Below are positions 21,244 through 35,079 of a stretch of DNA of 64,000 nucleotides, one piece after another. The notes under the pieces were generated by a model, which did no database searches, was not told the DNA's origin, and saw only the letters and a list, made by a program, of their open reading frames with translations. The position numbers and the translations under genes were made by a program. Each line of letters begins with the position of its first letter. The first letter of the stretch is position 1. Origin of the DNA: Aedes albopictus (taxonomy: Eukaryota > Arthropoda > Insecta > Diptera > Culicidae); the NCBI RefSeq assembly GCF_035046485.1, contig NC_085137.1, forward strand, positions 136,776,703 to 136,840,702, read 5' to 3'.

Positions 21244-23740
21244 TGCCTTTCTCGTACACCAAGGTGTACCGAAAGGCTATATGTTCACTCCAAAAATGAA
21301 ATTTTGATAGAACCCCCGGAGGGCCAAGTCTTATATACCAATCGACTCAGCTCGACGAGTTGAGATGATGTCTGTGTGTATGTATGTGTGTGCGTGTGTA
21401 TGTGTGTATGTGTACAAAAATGTCACCTCACTTTTGGATAGTAAATATCATCCGATTTCAACGCTTTTGTTTTCAATCGACGCGGAATATTGTCCCATTG
21501 TTTCCTATTGAAAATGGTTTGATTCGGTCCAGCCGTTCCGGAGTTATGGCCATTTAGGTGTTCCGGACCGGTACCCCAGGAAGGGGCCAGATATGAAATT
21601 GCAACAAACCCATGCATGCGACCCATCTAACCACGGCATTTTCGATTATCTGACGAACGGTAAGCAGGAAAATAGTCGCAGATTATATCTGAACCGGTAG
21701 TGTTCCGGAACCGGTTCTGGGTGTCCCGCCGGAAGTGGCCAAATATAAAAGTGAACCAAACCCATGCATGCGACACATCAAATTGAAGCTTTTTGTATAA
21801 CCTGATGAACGGTAGACAGGAAAATAGTCTCGGACCATATCTAAACCGGTAGCATACCGGAACCGGTTCCAGGTGTCCCACTGTAAGTGGCCAAATGTAA
21901 AAGTGAAACAAACCCATGCATACGACACATCAAATCACCGCTTTTTATGTAACCTGAGGAATGGTTAACAGGAAAATAGTCTCAGACCATATCTGATCCG
22001 GTAGTGTTCCGGAACTGGTTCCGGGTATCCCGCCGGAAGTAGCCAAATATAAAAGTGAACCAAAGCCATGCATGCGACACATCAAATCGGCGCTTTTTCT
22101 ATAACCTGATGAGCGGTAAGCAGGAAAATAGTCTCAGATCATATCTGAACCGGTAGCATCCCGGAACCGGTTCCTGGTGTCCCACCGGAAGTGGCCTAAT
22201 TCATACATGCGACACATCAAATCATGGCCTTTTCGATAACTTGTACGATCAGCAAGAAAATAAGCTATGCCCACATTAGAAACTACTGATAGTGTTCCGG
22301 AATCGATTTGAGGTATCTCGCTGAAAGTAGCCGAATGTAAAAGAGAACCAAAAAAATATTCGCGACACATCAAATGGCTTTTAAGGTATCCTGATGAACG
22401 GTTACCAAGAAAAAATATCTCAGATCATGCTTGGAAAAACTAGTAGTGTCCCGGAATCGATTCCCGGTGTCCCTCTGGATGTGGTCAAATGTAGAAGGGA
22501 ACCCAACTCCATGCATGCGCTTCATCAAACCGCGGTTTTTTCGATAAGCTGATGAAAGGTTTTCAAGAAAACCAGCTCAGATTACGTTAGAGACCACCGA
22601 TAGTATTCCACAACCGGTTTCAGGTGTCCCGCCAGAATTGGTCAAATGTAAAAATGAAACGTGTAAATTTTCCGAAACCGGTTAAGGGTGTCCCACTGGA
22701 AGTGGACATACATAAAAGTGAATCAAACCCATGATTGCGGTACATCAAATCGCTTTTTTGTAACCTGATGCATGGATGATAAGAAAATAGGCACAGTCCA
22801 GAGAAGTTACTACCGGTAGTGTTTTTAGTTCCGGGTAACCTGATTGACAGTTTTCATAAACTCAGATCACATTTAAATATACCGGTAGTGTTACGGAATC
22901 ATTTCCGGGGGTCTCTTAAGCAATACAAAATATACTCAGATTACATAAGAGGCTACCGGTGGTGTTGCAGAAGCAGCGTTGGGTACTTTAGCGAAATTAC
23001 GAAAGTGAACTAAATGTTTGCAAGCGATAGATATGTGTAAGAGAACCAGAAACCTAAAAAAAACTTAAGCGAACTCATCGTAAATTTACAGTAGGATGGA
23101 TCAACGTTGTATGGAAAAATTAAAATTTAAGCGCATCAGCCCGGAACATTCTTTTATATCTTTATTTTCGTCTAAAATTACTACGCAAAATTTTGATGCG
23201 GCTGGAGGGCTAATGTGGTTGATATTTGAATGTGATATAGCATTGGCAATTCAAATTACTACATTGCAAATTCTACATGAATTTTGCAACCAATGATAAT
23301 AAAATATAGCATAAAATGTGTAGATAAAACTTTATCAAAGTGTTCTGTAGAAAAAGTTTAATCCTGGCTAGTAATTGTCATCTTGGTATGAATCAGCCTC
23401 CAGTGAAGGTGGTCAAGCAGTCAACTGAAAGGACTGATACTTTCAGCTCTACCCATACGTTGAATATAACTTCGGAATAAGTGCCCCAATTCGATGATGA
23501 CCTTGATAAAATTCTTGATTTTCTAAATAAAGTATTCTCATGATTCTACGAATTTCTAGGTGGTACAGTCCCAGATCGCTGTTATGAGCATTTCCCCCTT
23601 CTAGGCCATTACCAAAGCACAGAGATTTGGGACTGATCACTGACTCTAAGGCAAGATTGATTGCGTCGACGGAAAGATCATGAGTACATATTCGACGAGA
23701 AAGGCACTATCACCACTAGGTAGATAAATCTGGTTTTTTT
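21244..23740 (+). repeat. Complex repeat 'element A', copy 2
   Basis: It is colinear with copy 1: TGCCTTTCTCGTACAC start, TG-rich tract (21,373-21,415), then tandem ~150-bp units each with 'ccggaaccggttcc', 'gtgtcccgccggaagtgg' and 'catgcatgcgacacatcaa' at about 21,710, 21,860, 22,010 and 22,160, then more diverged units to about 22,980. It contains more units than copy 1, so the array expanded or contracted. It ends with the same 'gaaaggcactatcaccactagg'. The 3' ~450 bases (23,280-23,740) correspond to the reversed fragment at 10.6-10.98 kb. Confidence 0.75.
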
Positions 23741-24303
23741 AATTGCTCCTGTGGTTCCGTCAGAAATATCTGGGGTTCCTTCAGGAAGTTCTGCAAGAAT
23801 TGTTTCAGATATTCTACCACGATTTTTTAAGGAGTTTTTTTCTAAAACTTCCATAAAAAATGTTGGAACAATATTTGAAAAAAAAAACCTGAAGGGTTCC
23901 CTAAAAATTTCTAGATAATATCTTTGGAGATTGCCAGAAGCAGTTCCAGAAAATTTCCTCGAGATTGATAAACTCGGTCGAGTCTCGAGACAAAAAAAAC
24001 AAATTATTGAAGTTATCTTTGATAGAACTTCGGGACAAATTCCTATGAGAATATCTGTAGATAATTCTTAAGAAACTTCCTTTATTCTTATAAAAAAATA
24101 ATATAAACTTCTGGAGGAGCTCTAAAAGTAATTCCAAGGAAAAAAATCTTGAGATATTTCTGAAAAGCTTCCCAAGGGATTCCTGTTCGTAGATGAGTTT
24201 CTGTAGAGATCATTTTAAAAATTGCAATCAACTGTACATGCGGATTTCCAAAAGTAATTTTTCAATAAATTTCTGAGATTCTTTTGTTTCTGGAGGTTTT
24301 TTT
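23741..24303. repeat. Decayed GGAATTCC-type tract
   Basis: Recurrent 'tcagaaatatctgg', 'ttccttcaggaag' and 'gaaacttc' phrases. It leads directly into the TTA microsatellite. Confidence 0.5.
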
Positions 24304-26230
<1,927 letters not shown>

Positions 26231-26234
26231 AGAC

Positions 26235-26500
26235 ATTCTTCTCTATGGCTCGACGTTCCCACTGGAACTTGGCTTGCCTCGCTTCAACTTAGTGTTCTTA
26301 GAGCATTTCCACAGTTATTAATTGAAGGGCTTTCTTTGCCAGCCATTGCATGAATTTGTATATTTTGAGGTAAGTACAATGATACACTATGTCGAGAGAA
26401 AGTCGAGATTTTTTTTCCGACTGGAACGGGAATCGAACTCACCGTCTCCGGTTTGGCGATCCATAGCCTCAACATCTAGGCTAACTAGATGTCCCCATTT
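26235..26500 (-). repeat. tRNA-derived SINE, near full length
   Basis: On the minus strand the head reads 'ttagcctagatgttgaggctatggatcgcc' (A-box region) and then 'gagttcgattcccgttccagtc' (B box GGTTCGATTCCC-like). The body includes 'ctcgactttctctcgacatagtgta' and the 3' part 'aataactgtggaaatgctctaagaacactaag'. The same order occurs on the plus strand at 41,273-41,495, where the head is displaced to 34,890 by an insertion. It has no coding function; pol III transcription is inferred from the boxes. Confidence 0.75.
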
Positions 26501-26790
26501 TCAAAGACATCTTTTAAGAGAAAATCCTAGTAGGATTGCTTCAGAAATTTCAGAAGAAGGAGGAATGCCGGCATAAGTACCAAAATAAATCAGGATGGAA
26601 ATTTTGATAATAATCCCAGAAGAATACCCTCAGTAACGTTTGAAGAAACTCATGCACGAATTTCTATAGAAACCCTTGAAGTAATTTTCTAAAGAATCAC
26701 TGAAGGAATCGCAGGAACTTTTTTCAGGAAATCCGTGGACTAGTTCCAAGATTTCTAGAAACTCCTGAAGAAGACTTAAGGAATATTGTT
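26501..26790. repeat. Decayed GGAATTCC-type tract
   Basis: 'cccagaagaataccctcag' and similar phrases. It merges into the segment at 26.8 kb. Confidence 0.45.
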
Positions 26791-26849
26791 GTGGAGGACA
26801 TACTGGTTTTATGTAAAGTCAGCAACATTTTCAGGGTGGCATATCAATT

Positions 26850-26995
26850 CATAGGTGCCGTCCATAAATTGCTTAACGTTCTGGGGGTGAAAGTATATCC
26901 AATCGATGCGGTCCATATAAATGCTTTCGGGTTTTCATACAAACAAATTGTTATGGAAGAGCGAGTGGGTTGGTAAAAATGTAGATTTAAGCGTT
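26850..26995. mobile_element. Possible decayed copy of the GTCCATAAATTACGT MITE
   Basis: 'gccgtccataaattgcttaacg' on the left and 'agcgttacgtaataaa' on the right resemble the ends of the element at 59,910-60,081. Both ends have several differences and no duplication remains. The frame 26,791-26,976 overlaps it and is unlikely to be coding. Confidence 0.35.
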
Positions 26996-27467
26996 ACGTA
27001 ATAAAAAGGATGCTGCCAAAGAAATGACCGTAGGGATTTTCACTGGAATAACAGAGTAATTTAACGATGGAATAGGTACTGAAAAAGTATTCGAAAAAAT
27101 TGTCAAAGAACTTATCAATGAAATTTCCGATGAAATATTCAAAAAAACGTCAGAGGAATTATTTAAAAATAACCAAATCCTCAAATTAATAACCGATGAA
27201 GTTCTCAATGAAATTTTCGCAGAAATTTATAAACATTTTTTTAATGGAATCTCCAAATTAATATTCAGAAAATTGCCTATGATATTTCCCAAAACAGAAA
27301 ATACTAATCTTATTTCCGAATGAATCAGCAAAAACTGTTGCCGAAAAAAATTCCAACGAAACCTGTATACAAATTTGAATATAATCTTTCAACGTACTTT
27401 TCATTTGAATTGCCGATAAAATTTACAAACGAATAACCAAAGGTATTTGCATTGAAATTTCTCGTAG
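26996..27467. repeat. Decayed A/T-rich short-repeat tract
   Basis: Recurrent 'gaaattttc' and 'gatgaa' phrases every ~25-30 bases. More A/T-rich than the other tracts. Confidence 0.4.
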
Positions 27468-27610
27468 CAGGCCCGTGCACAGAAGTGGCGTCAAGGGAGG
27501 GATTTTTCCCAATTTCGACAAAAGACGGAGGGGCGTTGTATATGAAGTGTTGTTAATGGGGGAGTTTTACACCCGCCCCCCCCCCCCCCCCCCCCTTGTG
27601 CACGGGCTTG
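27468..27610. mobile_element. 143-bp hAT-like MITE (CAGGCCCGT family)
   Basis: The ends are CAGGCCCGTGCACA and, inverted at the right, CAAGCCCGTGCACA. An exact 8-bp duplication TCTCGTAG is at 27,460-27,467 and 27,611-27,618. A run of about 20 C lies near 27,577-27,596. Same family as 16,638-16,773. Confidence 0.9.
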
Positions 27611-27618
27611 TCTCGTAG

Positions 27619-28620
27619 TAATTTCCATTGAAATTGCCAGATATTCCCAAAGAAATTACGAAAAAAATGCCGAAGGGGTTTTCAAAAATATATTTTTTAG
27701 TTACCAAATAAATTACCAAGGGATTATCCTCAGGATTTCCAAAAAAAAAAAAAAATCAAAGGTTAATTCCAAAAAAATCCTAAGGGGCATTCAAATATGA
27801 CTTATCATTAAGGTAGAAGAGGGAGTAAGCGAAATTGTGGCACTCCATATACAGTAAAGTAAACGAAGCGATGGTGTACGTACTATCGAGGTATGTCTGT
27901 ATCAAGAATACAAAAAAGCGTGACAGAGGGGGTATTTGAAAGAAATTATTAAGGGAATTCCTTAGAGAGATTCGAAAAAACCAAAGAGAATGTTAAAAAA
28001 GTTCAAAGTAATTATTATACAAATTCGCAAAACGTATATCTTTCATCATATGTAAAGAACTTACACTCAGGCCAAATTTACGAGATGACAAGAAAAAAAA
28101 TAAATGAGGTGATTAGAAGCAAAGGGGTGTAAGTGACAAAAACCTACTTTCAAGTAAATAAGGTTTGCAGTTTTTCACCAAATTTTCATCCCATACAAAA
28201 CGTATGGAGTTTTAAAATAGACTCAATTTTCTACGATTTATTCTTATTTTTTATGATAATCTTAAAATAATCTTAAAAAAGTTCCTGAAAGCTTGAAATC
28301 TGAAGAATTTTAAGATATGCTCAGCTCAAACTCGACAAAATGGTTCCTTACATCTGGGCCCCTCAAATAAAAAATGCCAAATTGATTGCAAAGAGGTTTT
28401 TTTTTTAAGAATTTCCAAAGAAATATCGAAACAAAATCGCAGAAGAAATAGCCGATGAAAAAAATTGATAAAATTTCCAAAGGAATTGCTCAAAAAATAC
28501 TCGTAGCAATAACAGAAGGGATTGCTAAATGAACTGCTTATGCTATTTAAAAAAATCTTTGAAGGGATTCCCCACCAAATGACAAATTCAAAATAAAAAT
28601 ATTCTAAGTAATGATTTTAT
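27619..28620. repeat. Decayed short-repeat DNA and A/T-rich spacer
   Basis: 27,619-27,780 and 28,360-28,570 carry diverged GGAATTCC-type phrases ('gaaggggttttcaaaaa', 'gaagggattccccacc'). 27,800-28,350 is A-rich with no unit I can define. No open frame of interest. Confidence 0.4.
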
Positions 28621-29870
28621 TAAGTTCAATAAATATTACTAGTTTTCGCACCGATTTTTTTTGCATGCGTGTTTTTTTCTAAAAATCAGTCAATCAATTC
28701 GCATACGACTTTTTTCCTAGGGAGATACTGTCAGTACTTTCTACGTACATATATCAAGTAGATTGATTTAAAATTGACTAAGTTATAGTAAACAAACGAA
28801 TTGCGCTAAAAAAGAATCTGGTATATTAACACAAAATTATAGATGTGTTGGAAAGCATCATCGGGTAACTTTGCATTATTTAAAATACCTGTATCCAATA
28901 AGCAACAGCATCTTGTTGACCAGTCTAATTACTAATTCGTCTGTGTTCACATTCTAAATTCATCGTCAGCTGAGCGTCCACAAAGACGCCCCATGGAACA
29001 TCACGTCACTCTGTCTGGTAATTCCGGCCAACCACCGAGCCAAAGAAGTCATTGGCCAGCCAGCAGCAGCAACCATCATTGCATCGCAGTCAGCAGTGTT
29101 GAGCTTCTCCTGTTTAGCTATTCGACTCTGTTTTTCAATTTTGCCTTCGTGAAAAGGTGCAGAAACAGACCGACCAACCGCTCGCTCGCGTTCATGTCCG
29201 TGGCCCTCCCGTTGCGACTATATTTCATCAAAAATTATAAATATTATATTTATATTCAACAGCTATAAACATTAATATATTGTTGGCTGGCATTCAACTG
29301 AACCGTTTTTTTTCTTTTACTCACCAAAGCAAACAGTCAGCGTCGTCCGTCCCATTCGCGTTTGCTTGTTAGTTTCTCGCATTGAATGCAGCACATTCGA
29401 ATGTGGTGTTGGAACACAGTTTCCATAGAAGGTGGCTCGCACACTGTTTCCAATGAATAACATTTCCAGCCAACCAACCAACCAACCAACCAACTAGCCA
29501 CCCAGCCGCGTAACAACAACCTATTATGCACTCGGAAATGACAATTACAACAAGTAGCCCAAAGCCTGTAACGAGTAGAGAGTGCATGTCGTCGTGCCAT
29601 TTCCATTGGCATTGATTACTTCGCTACTATTTAACCTCTCATATTAGGGTACATCAGGAAAGTTTGAAACGCATTGGAGGAAATCGAATGGGCCTACAAA
29701 ACCACTAACCCACTATTTCTTGAATCTTCGCAACTAAAGTATAAGGACAGATGATAGGTTTTTTGTTTTTTTTTGCAGTTCAATGGTTTTAAGAAAAGAT
29801 AGATCCAAGACAGTTTTCAGGAATTTCGGTGACCCAATGGGTCCGCAGGTGGTTCAGATTAAAAAAAAAA
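28621..29870. other. Unique-looking stretch, no recognised gene
   Basis: A more complex segment at 28,940-29,630 with CAG-rich words ('ccagccagcagcagcaacc') and an (AACC)n tract at about 29,472-29,496. The frames at 28,993-29,268 (+) and 29,337-29,612 (-) have no known motif. A 'ttttttttgcag' acceptor-like string ends at 29,779, but there is no matching donor or coding sequence. It could be host UTR or regulatory sequence. Confidence 0.35.
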
Positions 29871-29918
29871 ACACTGTACCCCCTGAAATCCCCGGAAGTC
29901 CCCTGGAACGGCCATGTA

Positions 29919-30837
29919 CAGGGGATAGACAAAATGATCGGGACAGGCAAAATTTTTACTTTTCAAAAATGTTCAACTATCTGTAACCTTTCGAAACGTG
30001 CATCAAATATTCTCAAATTTTTACTGTAGGTTGATCAACTAGTTGTGTATCAGTGGACAAAATTTAGAAAAGATCGGGCTATTCTGCACGAAGTTATAAA
30101 GATTCTAGAAAAAGTTATAATTATCCGATAGCCAAATTTGAGCTGTTATATCTCCGGATGCAATCAACCGAATGCAATGAAATTTTGACTATTTATGATC
30201 CACATAACAAACTTTGAAAAATTTTTTGACACAACTTAAAATTCTTAATACGGAAGAAAATTATTACGATTAGTTTATTTTTCTAATATAACACCAAATC
30301 TTCTAAAACATCAACATCGTTTCAAAATTCAAGATGCTAATTATAGTTTATTAAAATTCCCTCTTATTGTCTTGAATATAAATATGTTTTGAAGGAAAGT
30401 AACAACATAGCCTTCAATTAATAGAAAAAGTATTAGGATGCATATTACAAATAGACCAATTTACTAAAAAATCATAAAATAAAAAAAAACTCGCTATAAC
30501 TTTTTCTCTTGTTAATAATTTAAAGTTGTGTCAAACGTTTTTCAAAGCTCATTATATAAGTCATAAATGGTCAAAATTTTATTGCATTCGGTTCATTGAA
30601 TCCGGAGATATCATCAAATTTGACTATTGGATAATTATACCTTTTACTAGAATCTTTATAATTTTGTGTAGAATAGCCCGATCTTTTCCAAATTTTGTCC
30701 ACTGATACACAACTACTTGATCAACTTACAGTAAAAATTTGAGAATATTTGATGCACGTTTCGAAAAGTTGCAATTAGTTGAACATTTTTTGAATAGTAA
30801 AAATGTTGCCTGTCCCGATCATTTTGTCTATCCCCTG
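29919..30837. mobile_element. 919-bp palindromic TA element (CAGGGGATAGACA family)
   Basis: The ends are CAGGGGATAGACAAAATGAT in inverted orientation with TA at 29,917-29,918 and 30,838-30,839. Almost the entire element is two arms of ~370 bases: for example 'tatctccggatgcaatcaacc' near 30,150 faces 'ggttcattgaatccggagata' near 30,590. There is no coding sequence. TA target and CAGGGG termini suggest a Tc1/mariner-type foldback element. Confidence 0.88.
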
Positions 30838-30839
30838 TA

Positions 30840-31320
30840 TCCCCTGAAATGCCTAGAATTCACCAGGTACACCACTGAAACCTCTATTAAAGTCTCCAGA
30901 AACGCCCCTGAAAACCTCTGATACACCCTGAGGCTGCTTGAAACTTGCTGAAACTTCCAGGAACTCCTCTGAAATGCCCCCCCCCCGAAACCTCCTGAGA
31001 TCCGCTGGAACGCCCGGACATCTGCTGTAAACCACCAAATGACGCTTGGGCCCTAAAATATCCTAAGACCTCATGAAACACCCCTGAACTAGTCCATGTC
31101 CTCCTGCCGCGACCCCCTGAATCCACTCACCATCCACTATGAAATCGCTTTAAAATCTTCTAGGAACCTCATGAAAACTCCTCAAAACCCTAAACTGTTC
31201 GGGAAACCCTTTGTGGAATTCCTTGAAACAAAAAATATCGAGGGTTTTTCAGGAAAATTCCTGTGGAAATAAAAATTTTGGAAGATTTATGGAAAGTATT
31301 CCTGGTGCCTTTTTGGGACG
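30840..31320. repeat. Decayed short-repeat DNA, C-rich
   Basis: 'cccctgaaat', 'cctctgaaacctcct' and similar phrases are a C-rich variant of the short repeat and extend to the next palindromic element. The minus-strand G-rich frames at 30,853-31,126 are products of it. Confidence 0.45.
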
Positions 31321-31322
31321 TA

Positions 31323-32243
31323 CAGGGGATGGCCAAAATGTTTGGGATAGGCAACTTTTTTTTTCTCACAAAAAAGTTCAACATGCTATAACTTTTCATA
31401 GAGTGCATAAAAAAATCTCAAATTTTGACTGTTTGTCAACCTATTATATGTGCATCTTTGGTATAAATTTGGGCTCGATTGATTAATGTTTCGCAAAGTT
31501 GGAACCGTTCGGGTAAAACACTATTTTTTAGACAACTAATTTTTGAGCTGTCATATCTCGGAAACCGGTGAACCTAATTGAATGAAATTTTGAACGTACA
31601 CTAACAATATGTAAATACTTCACAAGCTATTAAAACATAGGTACTTTATGGACGTTTAAAAAAGTTATCATGGATTGACACTTTTTGGATTTTTCTCGAA
31701 AAAATGTATTTTTTTACATCAATGTCAATAAATTTTAGTGTTGATATCCAAAGATTTTCCACGTCTGTTCTCAAGTTATCTCTAATCAGATATATTAGAG
31801 ACTATTTAGATTGATGGAAGAACACATTGAGTAATTTTTATGTGGTATTGTAAATTTGACTTATTTTCCTCTATATGGGTAAAAATTTCAACGCGGTTTA
31901 ACTTAATTCGCCGTGAGAAAATATTACATTTTATAACGTCGTATTAAGTATCAATATATTGTTGATGAACGTTAAAAAAATCATCCAATTCGGTTCACTG
32001 ATTTCCGAGATATGACAGTTCAAAAATTAGTTGTCTAAATAATAGTGTTTTACTCAAACGGTTCTAACTTTGCGAAAAATAATTCAATCGAGCCCAAATT
32101 TGTAACAAAGATGCACATATAATAGGTTGACAAACAGTCAAAATTTGAGATTTTTTGATGCACTCTATGAAAAGTTACAGCATGTTGAATTTTTTTGTTG
32201 GATAAAAAAAGTTGACTATCCCAAACATTTTGGCCATCCCCTG
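31323..32243. mobile_element. 921-bp palindromic TA element (CAGGGGATGGCCA subfamily)
   Basis: The ends are CAGGGGATGGCCAAAATGTT in inverted orientation; TA is at 31,321-31,322 and 32,244-32,245. Arms of at least 300 bases include 'gagctgtcatatctcggaaa' near 31,545 and its complement near 32,010. It is sister to the 29,919 element: same length, same order of landmarks, but the sequences have diverged. A truncated third copy is at 59,781. The adjacent frames at 32,127-32,525 run out of its right end. Confidence 0.88.
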
Positions 32244-32245
32244 TA

Positions 32246-33660
32246 TTTCCGAAGAAATACTAGAAAAACTTCTACAAAAGTTGCTAGAAAAATTCTTGAG
32301 GTATTTCTGTAGAATTTCTAAGAAAAAATTTATGAATAAATTCCTTAAAAAATCAGTAGAGATATTCTTGGAGTTATCCTTAAAGAAAATGCTGTATAAA
32401 TTTCTTATGAAATTCATGGAGCAATATCTGAAGGAAACGCTGTATGAACTCCTGCAGATATCTCTGGAGGAAAAGTTCCATGGAACCCTCTGAAACACCC
32501 ATGAAACCAATTGATAGTCAACCAAGGAAATGCGCTAATTTGAAAACGCCATTGAAGATTTAATCAGAAATCTCTCCAGGAATTTCTAAAGCAATATTTT
32601 TTTTTGAAACTACTTATTTTCAAGGAATTAAGGAGGTATCTTAAAGAGTTTTTACATGAATTCTTCCAGGAATTCCTCCAGAGATAAGTTCAGAAATTGC
32701 TTCAGGTATTTTGACCAGGATTCTCCTCAGAAAATGTTGAAGCATTTCTACTGGGAATCTCCAAAGGTATCGTCAGAAATTCCTTCACATATTCATTCAA
32801 CAATTCTTCCAACTATGTTAATACAATTTCTGTGAGAGCTTCTGAAAAAAAAATGCTGGAAACAATTCCAGCAGGAATTTCCGATGAAATCCCTGGATAT
32901 ATTTCTGACAGATTCACAGAAACAATTCCTAAAACGTCCTTGTAGGAGATTCTGCTCAATTCTGTAGGATGCACAAACCCGGAAGTGTGTAAGTCATATC
33001 ATTATCCATTTCAGCCTGCAAAAAAGATTTCCTGGACAAATTCCTGGAGCAGGGAACCAAGGATTCCTGTAGCAATTATTGCAGGAGTACGTCATGCAAC
33101 AAGCGTGGACGTGGACAGTATTATCTTTTGCCTTACTCATTCTGTTGGAGAAACACGAAAAAGAGCAAGATGGAGGACGAGGCCAGTCCCCATCTTCCAT
33201 CCTTCTCTTCCTCGTGCTTGTTTAGGAGAGCGAGTAAGAAAAAAAAGCAGCCAACACTAGTAATTACAGCTGAGATTTTTTCCAAAAAATACTGCTATGA
33301 TTCCTTCAGGGATTTCTAGAAAAACTGCTGCAGAAAATGATTTCCAATGTTCTCAGTAATTTCTGTTGGAAATTGCCTAGAGATTCCTTTAAGCACTCTC
33401 GCTGTCTCCCAGGAATAATGCTTGAATTTATTAAGAAATTTCTGACAGATTCCACCAGGAATTTTTGCTGGGATACCTCAGAAAGTTTCTGCTGGGTATC
33501 TTCTTGGAGGACTCCCAACAGTATTTACAGGAGAAATCCCAGCTGAAAATGCTTGAGAAACCCCAACAAGAATTCCTGAAGAAATCTTAGTAGGAATATC
33601 TGCTGACACCTGAAGAAAATTTCTAAAAGAACCCTTGAAAAAATCTCTACAAGAATTGTA
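32246..33660. repeat. Decayed GGAATTCC-type tract
   Basis: 1.4 kb of loosely periodic phrases ('ggaatttctaaag', 'ccaggaattcctccagag', 'ggaatttccgatgaaa'). The part 33,050-33,260 is different: it lacks the repeat and shares 'gtcatgcaac...gtggacgtgga' with 43,360. The open frames at 32,212-32,493 and 33,306-33,737 are artefacts of the tract. Confidence 0.5.
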
Positions 33661-33665
33661 GGACC

Positions 33666-34445
33666 GTAATCCGGGGTATCATTGATCAGCGGGGTAACAT
33701 TGATCGGCTTGACCCACCTCATGAAATGTTCAAACAAGCATTTTACATTGAATCAGGTCCTGCTATCGAATGGTATATCGTAATCTGCTATCATTCAGCT
33801 ATTAAATGACATGCAATTTATGAAAATTGAACTTCATAAACATTGAATTAAATCGCTTTTTCCATAACTGTGTTTCATAACGCTTTGAGATGCATTGTCA
33901 AACATTCATGCTTGGCGTGAATACTAGATACAATATGTGGTTCGAAATCACTGTATTACTTCAATATGATATCCTAGAGTTGGATTTAATAAACGAAACA
34001 TTTATAAAAATGCTATTTTTCAGTAAAATATACGATTTATTAAAAGTCGGCTATCAATTCCTTAAGCCATTGCCTACCCTTAGGCGTTATTCGTGGTTTA
34101 GAGGATTTTAATCCTAAAATAACTTAAAAAGTACATAATTTGTAAGAATTTGGACAACATATTCGAAATCAGCGACCCCGAATTTAGTAAGTAAGGGTAT
34201 TTTCAACACAATTGAACATTGATCACTGACATGATCAATGTTACCCCAAATCAACAAAATCAAAAATTAGATCAAAAAACCTATTTAAACATGTTTTAAA
34301 GTTTTACAATACTTTTTCGAGTAACTTAACACATACTCAGAGGGCCAGTACTTGTTTTAAAAATATAAAACATGTAACGTTTGCTGTACCAAGAGAATTA
34401 TTCAAGAAAGATAGAAAATTCTGATCAATGTTACCCCGGAATACG
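33666..34445. mobile_element. MITE of the CCGGGGTAACATTGATC family, copy 1
   Basis: It opens with GTAATCCGGGGTATCATTGATC and closes with GATCAATGTTACCCCGGAATAC, an imperfect inverted pair. It is colinear with the larger copy at 49,817-50,896 and lacks both insertions found there, so it supplies the two empty sites: 'gaatactag' near 33,920 and 'gatatcctagagttggattt' near 33,967. Its own target duplication is not clear (GACC or a degraded TA). Confidence 0.75.
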
Positions 34446-34888
34446 GGACCAATTTCTATAGGAATTCCTTATGAAATCTCTGAAAGAATCCTTGGAGGAA
34501 TCACAGAAAAAATATGGAAAGGAATCCTTGCAAAAAACTTTGAAACAATTCCAACAAGAATGTTTGGACTTTGGATGAATCCCACCAGGCACTTGTGGAG
34601 ATTTCTCTAGAAATTTCTGCTGGGAGTGCTGAACAAATACCTTCAAGGATTCGTCCAGACATTTCTGCAAATATTCTTCCAAGAATTTTTATGGCATTAC
34701 CACTAGAAACTCTGCTGCTGTAATGTATTCATTGTTTTTTTTTTTTAGAAATGTGTCGTTCCTGCTGAGAATCCTCTTGTGATTATTTTAGGAACTACTG
34801 CTGGTATTGCTCTAGACATTACTGACAGGAATCCTCCATGATTTTTTTGGGTTTCCTACTCAATATCTGCAGGGAATCTCCAGGGATC
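34446..34888. repeat. Decayed GGAATTCC-type tract
   Basis: 'ggaattccttatgaaatctctg', 'ggaatcacag', 'ggaatccttgc' and similar phrases up to the SINE head. The minus-strand frame at 34,431-34,682 is derived from it. Confidence 0.5.
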
Positions 34889-34912
34889 TCCAGTTAGCCT
34901 AGTGGTTATGGC
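34889..34912 (+). repeat. SINE head, separated from its body
   Basis: 'cagttagcctagtggttatggc' matches the start of the SINE at 26,235-26,500 (minus strand). The sequence continues as 'tatggatcgcc' only after 41,280. GTTATGGC at 34,905-34,912 is repeated at 41,273-41,280, so a 6.36-kb insertion split this SINE. Confidence 0.85.
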
Positions 34913-35079
34913 CAAGGGCGTAGCCAGCTTCTCGGCCAGGGGGGAGGCGAGCACCCTTACTCTGAAAACCACTTTGCAGTAACAAGGAGTTCAAATACTT
35001 CATCATTTAAAAAAAAATAAAAGTGAAGTATGAAATATGGGTGATTAATAGGAATGGTTCAATGGAAGAATCATATATG

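Noticed and set aside
29763..29986. 3' splice site followed by an exon
   Set aside because: The 'ttttttttgcag' string is followed by sequence running into a palindromic transposon; no donor or conserved peptide was found.
33050..33260. Separate MITE sharing 'gtcatgcaac...gtggacgtgga' with 43,360
   Set aside because: The shared piece is short and no inverted ends or duplication could be found at either site.
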